Assembly (NCBI RefSeq): GCF_030815405.1
Contig: NZ_JAUSWX010000001.1
Coordinates: forward strand, 558,001 to 622,000
Length of the DNA stretch: 64,000 nucleotides
Source of the DNA: Agromyces albus
GTDB taxonomy: Bacteria > Actinomycetota > Actinomycetes > Actinomycetales > Microbacteriaceae
Direction: 5' to 3'
Shown: positions 60,754 through 64,000 of the stretch, piece after piece
Layout: the number at the start of each line of letters is the position of its first letter
How positions within the stretch are numbered: position 1 is the stretch's first letter
Notes under the pieces: model-generated
The model's database searches: none
The model's input: only the letters and a program-made list of their open reading frames with translations
What the model was told of the DNA's origin: nothing
Made by a program: the position numbers and the translations under genes

Positions 60754-61755
60754 ATGGCGGGCGTGACCCTGCGCGACGTGGCACTGGCCGTTGGCGTGAG
60801 TGCGAAGACCGTTTCGAACGTCGTCAACGAGACGGGATGGGTCAGCGATGAGGTTCGCACCCGCGTCAAGGAGGCGATTCGCGAACTCGGCTACCGGCCC
60901 AATTTCGCAGCCCGGCAGCTCCGGCATGGGCGTACCGGTCTTCTCGCGCTCGCCGTGCCCGACCTTCGCGAGCCGTACTTCGCGGAGCTCGCCGCCTCCT
61001 TCGTCGGCACCGCGCAGAAGCACGGTCGGACGGTGCTCATCAACCACACCGGCGGCGACCGCGACGTCGAGCGTGGGTTGATCGAGGGCGAGGGGCTCCC
61101 ATCCATCGACGCACTCGTGTTGAGCCCACTGGGCCTCACGGACGAGGACCTCGGGGCACGACGGAGCAAAGCGCCGCTCGTGCTGCTCGGCGAGCAGGCC
61201 GACGTGCTCCTCGACGAGAGCATCGTGCATCTCGGCATGCCCAACGTCACCGCATCGCGGGCCGCGGTGGAGCATCTCATCGCCCAGGGGCGTCGCCGGG
61301 TCGCGGCGATCGGTATTCAGAGTTCCGGTGCCAACGCTTCATCGACACTTCGTGTGCTCGGCTATCGCGAGGCGCTGGTGCATGCCGGCATCGCCGTCGA
61401 TCCGGCGCTCCTGCGCGAGGTCGGCCACTTCTCCCGGGCCGAGGGCACTCGATCTGTGGAGGAGATGCTTGCGGAGCGGGTCGAGGTCGACGCGCTGTTC
61501 TGTTTCAACGACTCCCTGGCCTTCGGGGCACTTCACGCCCTCGCCGTGAATGGGATCACGGTGCCCGACGACGTAGCCGTGGTCGGTTTCGATGACATCG
61601 ATGAGGGCCGATACACCGTCCCGACACTGACGACCGTCGGACCGGGCCCGGAAGTCATCGCCGACCGGGTCTTCGAGCTCATCACCCGCCTCGGGGAGCA
61701 ACCGATCGGCCGCCATGTGCTCCCTCACGAGCTCGTGATACGTGAGAGCGCTTGA
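60754..61755 (+). CDS. LacI-family repressor of the GH43 operon
   Basis: The 333-aa regulator has the LacI helix-turn-helix and hinge (LRDVALAVGVSAKTVSNVVN, YRPNFAARQLRHGRTG) and a full effector domain ending LPHELVIRESA. AAGAGGAG precedes ATG 60754. It is divergent from the ABC/GH43 operon with two matching operators in between, so it almost certainly represses that operon and itself. Confidence 0.95.
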   Translation: MAGVTLRDVALAVGVSAKTVSNVVNETGWVSDEVRTRVKEAIRELGYRPNFAARQLRHGRTGLLALAVPDLREPYFAELAASFVGTAQKHGRTVLINHTGGDRDVERGLIEGEGLPSIDALVLSPLGLTDEDLGARRSKAPLVLLGEQADVLLDESIVHLGMPNVTASRAAVEHLIAQGRRRVAAIGIQSSGANASSTLRVLGYREALVHAGIAVDPALLREVGHFSRAEGTRSVEEMLAERVEVDALFCFNDSLAFGALHALAVNGITVPDDVAVVGFDDIDEGRYTVPTLTTVGPGPEVIADRVFELITRLGEQPIGRHVLPHELVIRESA

Positions 61756-61792
61756 CCGCGACGATCAAGACGATGGTCGGCGACAGGACTTC

Positions 61793-61930
61793 GGGGGCCT
61801 GGGTGCCCGCGCGTTCGAGCTGCTCCGCGGCGCGATGAGCGGTGAGGTGGTGCGGCGCACGTCGTCGGCGCTTCCCGAGCTCGTCATCCGCGAGAGCTCT
61901 GCTGCGCCGCGCCCGCTCCCCGAGTCCTGA
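61793..61930 (+). pseudogene. Remnant of a LacI-family C-terminus
   Basis: About 45 residues in a different frame from the intact regulator (GARAFELLRGAMSGEVVRRT, then LPELVIRESSA) look like the end of a LacI protein and echo the intact gene's LPHELVIRESA. No helix-turn-helix or effector core precedes it. It is probably left from a deleted or duplicated regulator. Confidence 0.6.
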
Positions 61931-61999
61931 GCGGCATACGCGATTCGGACCGCATCCCGCTGCTCTCGCAATTTCCCTCTAGCGCGAAACCGGCCGCGC

Positions 62000-62027
62000 T
62001 GTTAGCGTTCACATGTTAGCGCTCACA
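62000..62027. promoter_or_regulatory. Two tandem LacI-type operators, TGTTAGCG(T/C)TCACA
   Basis: The 14-bp sites TGTTAGCGTTCACA (62000-62013) and TGTTAGCGCTCACA (62014-62027) abut head to tail. They match the TGTTAGCGCTAACA-like consensus of LacI regulators of plant-glycan genes and differ from the TTCAACGTTGAA sites, so another regulator must act here. Confidence 0.7.
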
Positions 62028-62077
62028 ATGCGAACGTGGCGTGGCGACGGCAGGCGATGCCGTCGCCACGTTCGCAT
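62028..62077 (+). promoter_or_regulatory. Large bulged hairpin in the GH43 leader
   Basis: ATGCGAACGT...GGCGACGGCA pairs perfectly with TGCCGTCGCC...ACGTTCGCAT (20 bp in total) around a GGCGA loop, with a 5-nt bulge (GGCGT) on the left. No U-tract follows, so a stabiliser, attenuator or regulatory leader is more likely than an intrinsic terminator. Confidence 0.6.
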
Positions 62078-62114
62078 GAGCGCGCCCTCCTCGAAGACGA
62101 GAGAAAGGTCGAAG

Positions 62115-64000
62115 ATGACCAGGTCCAGCACCACTGCTTCACCGCCGGTGGCCGAACAGTCAGACCGGCGACGAAGGATGAGCAGGCAGTCGGGCGTCGC
62201 GCTGTGCGCCGCGCTCACGCTCGCCATCCTCGCGCCGGCCGCCGCCGTCGCCATGCCGATCGTCGCAACCGCCGTCACCGCACCGGCCGACGTCGCCGCG
62301 AGCGACGCGTCTGGCGTGAACATCCCCAACCTCGACGACGTGCGTGGCGACATCACGCTCCCCGCGAACGGATCCGGCGGCTCCTCGCTCGCCTGGATCT
62401 CGAGCGACCCTGCGGTCATCTCGGCCGACGGGCTCGTCGAGCGGCCGCCCCACGGGTCCGACCCCGCCACCGTGACGCTCCGGGTGACGGCGACCTTCGG
62501 CGACTCGACCGCGACGCACGACTACGTCGCGACGGTGACCCCGGCGCCCGTGGACGAGCCGCTCGCCGCCTACTTCTTCCCGCACTTCGTCGGAGAGTCC
62601 ACCCCCGACGGCGAGGAGATCTACTTCGCTGCCAGCGAGGGCAACGACCCCGAGGAGTGGATGAGTCTCAACGACGGCGAGTCCGTGCTCGCCTCGACCC
62701 TCGGCGAGCAGGGCCTGCGCGACCCATTCCTCATCCGCTCACCCGAGGGCGACCGCTTCTTCCTCCTCGCAACCGACCTGAAGATCTACGGCGGGGGCGA
62801 CTTCGGCACCGCTCAGAGACCGGCAGCCGCTCGATCATGGTGTGGGAGTCCGACGACCTCGTGAACTGGTCGGAGCAGCGCGAGATCGTCGTGTCGCCCG
62901 AGAACGCGGGCAACACGTGGGCCCCTGAGGCGTACTGGGATGAGGCGAACCAGGAGTACATCGTGTACTGGGCCTCGGCGCTCTACCCCGCAGACCTTCC
63001 CGCCGACCAGCGCGACATCGGCACGAGCTACCAGCGGATGATGTACGCGACGACCCGTGACTTCGTCACCTTCTCGGAGCCGCAGGTCTGGATCGACGAA
63101 CCGCAGGGCGCAGGCCGCGGCATGATCGATTCGACCGTCGCCCTCGAGAACGGCGTCTACTACCGCTTCACCAAGGACGAGTCGGACTTCACCGTCCGCG
63201 AAGAGCAGTCGACCGAGCTGCGCCGCACCCAAGGCGTCGTCGACGGCGACGGCTGGGGCCTCATCGCCGAGCACATCGGGGTCGGCCAGCCGAACCCCTG
63301 GGGCGGCACCTTCACCAACGGCGAGGGACCTTCGGTCTTCAAGTCGAACACGGATGACTCGTGGTACCTGCTGCAGGATCAGCCGTCGTACCACGGCGGC
63401 GAGGGGTACATGCTCTTCGAGAGCTCCGACCTCGCGAGCGGCGCGTGGACCGCGGTGCCCGACGCCGAGCTCCCAGAGAGCCCGCGCCACGGCACGGTGC
63501 TTCCGGTCACGGCGAGCGAGTACCAGCTGCTCCTCGAGACCTACCAGCCCGACGCGCTCGTCGACGGCGTGACCGTGACGCCGGATTCGGCCACGTTGTC
63601 ACCGGGCGAGACGGCCGCCTTCGAGGCATCCGTCACGCCAGTGACCGCGGAAGACCGCAGCGTCACCTGGATCTCGAGCAATGAATCCGTGGCCACCGTC
63701 GACGCAGCGGGCGTCGTGACCGCGATCGCCGACGGCAACGCGACGATCACCGCACGCGCGGCGAGCGGCGCAGAGGGTTCCGCGACCGTGACGGTCGAGA
63801 CGGCGGGGGCTCCTGAGCTTCCCGCCGACGCATGGGTCGACGGGTTCGACGGCGAGACGCTCGACAGCCGCTGGGCCATCGAGGGCGAAGCGCCCGACAC
63901 GTGGTCGCTCACCGAGAACCCCGGCGCGCTCACGGTGCACTCGCAGAGCGGCGACACCTACCAAGGTGACAACAGTGCCAAGAACGTGTTCCTCGTCGAC
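62115..64000 (+). pseudogene. Secreted GH43 arabinanase/xylosidase-like protein, frameshifted and cut by the window end
   Basis: The product begins with a signal peptide (about residues 22-48) and an Ig-like domain (GVNIPNLDDVRGDITLPANG). A GH43 catalytic domain follows, with GLRDPFLI (base Asp), LKIYGGGDFG, a downstream NTWAPEAYWD and a Big_2-like domain (VDGVTVTPDSATLSPGETAAF, SVTWISSNESVATVD). At about 62817, after GTAQR, one G appears lost, so the first frame ends at 62864. The correct reading (GSRSIMVWESDDLVNW) continues in the next frame and stays open to base 64000. It is either a pseudogene or a sequencing error in an extracellular arabinan/xylan-degrading enzyme. Confidence 0.82.

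Larger units (their letters stand above)
61756..62114. other. Region between lacI and the secreted GH43 gene
   Basis: The 359-bp gap holds the fragment of a second LacI C-terminus, two tandem operators and a large leader hairpin; each is listed separately. No complete gene lies here. Confidence 0.65.

Overview
The window is about 64 kb of high-GC DNA with actinobacterial features: many GTG starts, ATGA/GTGA gene overlaps, lipoproteins, REP13E12-type DUF222-HNH proteins, a HAIR (HspR-type) element and a Zur-like box. Gene content, and frequent GGATGCC/GGCATCC heptamers (roughly one per kb by eye), suggest Microbacteriaceae (Agromyces- or Microbacterium-like). This placement is an inference; there is no rRNA or tRNA to anchor it.

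Layout. 1-3.5 kb: end of a sugar ABC operon with a LacI regulator and a GH32 fructosidase. 3.6-16.2 kb: regulator/enzyme pairs (MarR with a haloalkane-dehalogenase-like hydrolase; TetR with a DUF4386 protein and an SDR), a DUF222-HNH protein, a beta-lactamase-fold hydrolase, an RHH/Doc toxin-antitoxin pair, a CLCA-like metalloprotease-VWA protein, and a PadR/ABC1-kinase operon. 17.2-24.5 kb: a region of different composition. It holds a three-gene HigBA-like operon, then a cassette between two copies of a 65-bp repeat. The cassette encodes two large proteins with PD-(D/E)XK-like signatures and an Abi/HEPN protein. The right repeat is also the HAIR promoter region of a ClpC-like ATPase gene (24.5-27.2 kb). 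I consider this cassette the best candidate for an undescribed, probably defensive, system.

27.2-35.5 kb: small self-regulated modules (TetR/ABM/MFS, TetR/SDR, RidA/HxlR, MerR/CMD), most with a visible operator palindrome, ending in a lipoprotein hydrolase. 35.5-45.9 kb: FosX, a methyltransferase, VapBC, a frameshifted second copy of the lipoprotein hydrolase, an Fpg/Nei glycosylase, duplicated VOC proteins, GNAT, Nudix and TrxR-like enzymes. 45.9-51.0 kb: an AztABCD-type zinc importer with a Zur-like box between aztA and aztB and two AztD-like proteins. 51-55.4 kb: small metabolic and membrane genes. 55.5-61.8 kb: a LacI-controlled ABC importer/GH43 operon with two identical operators. 62.1-64.0 kb: a secreted GH43 gene, frameshifted and cut by the window end, preceded by two operators of a different LacI type and a large leader hairpin.

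Overall this is a saprophyte's chromosome arm: plant or fructan glycan uptake, many one-regulator/one-effector modules, zinc acquisition, three toxin-antitoxin loci and an acquired nuclease-rich cassette.
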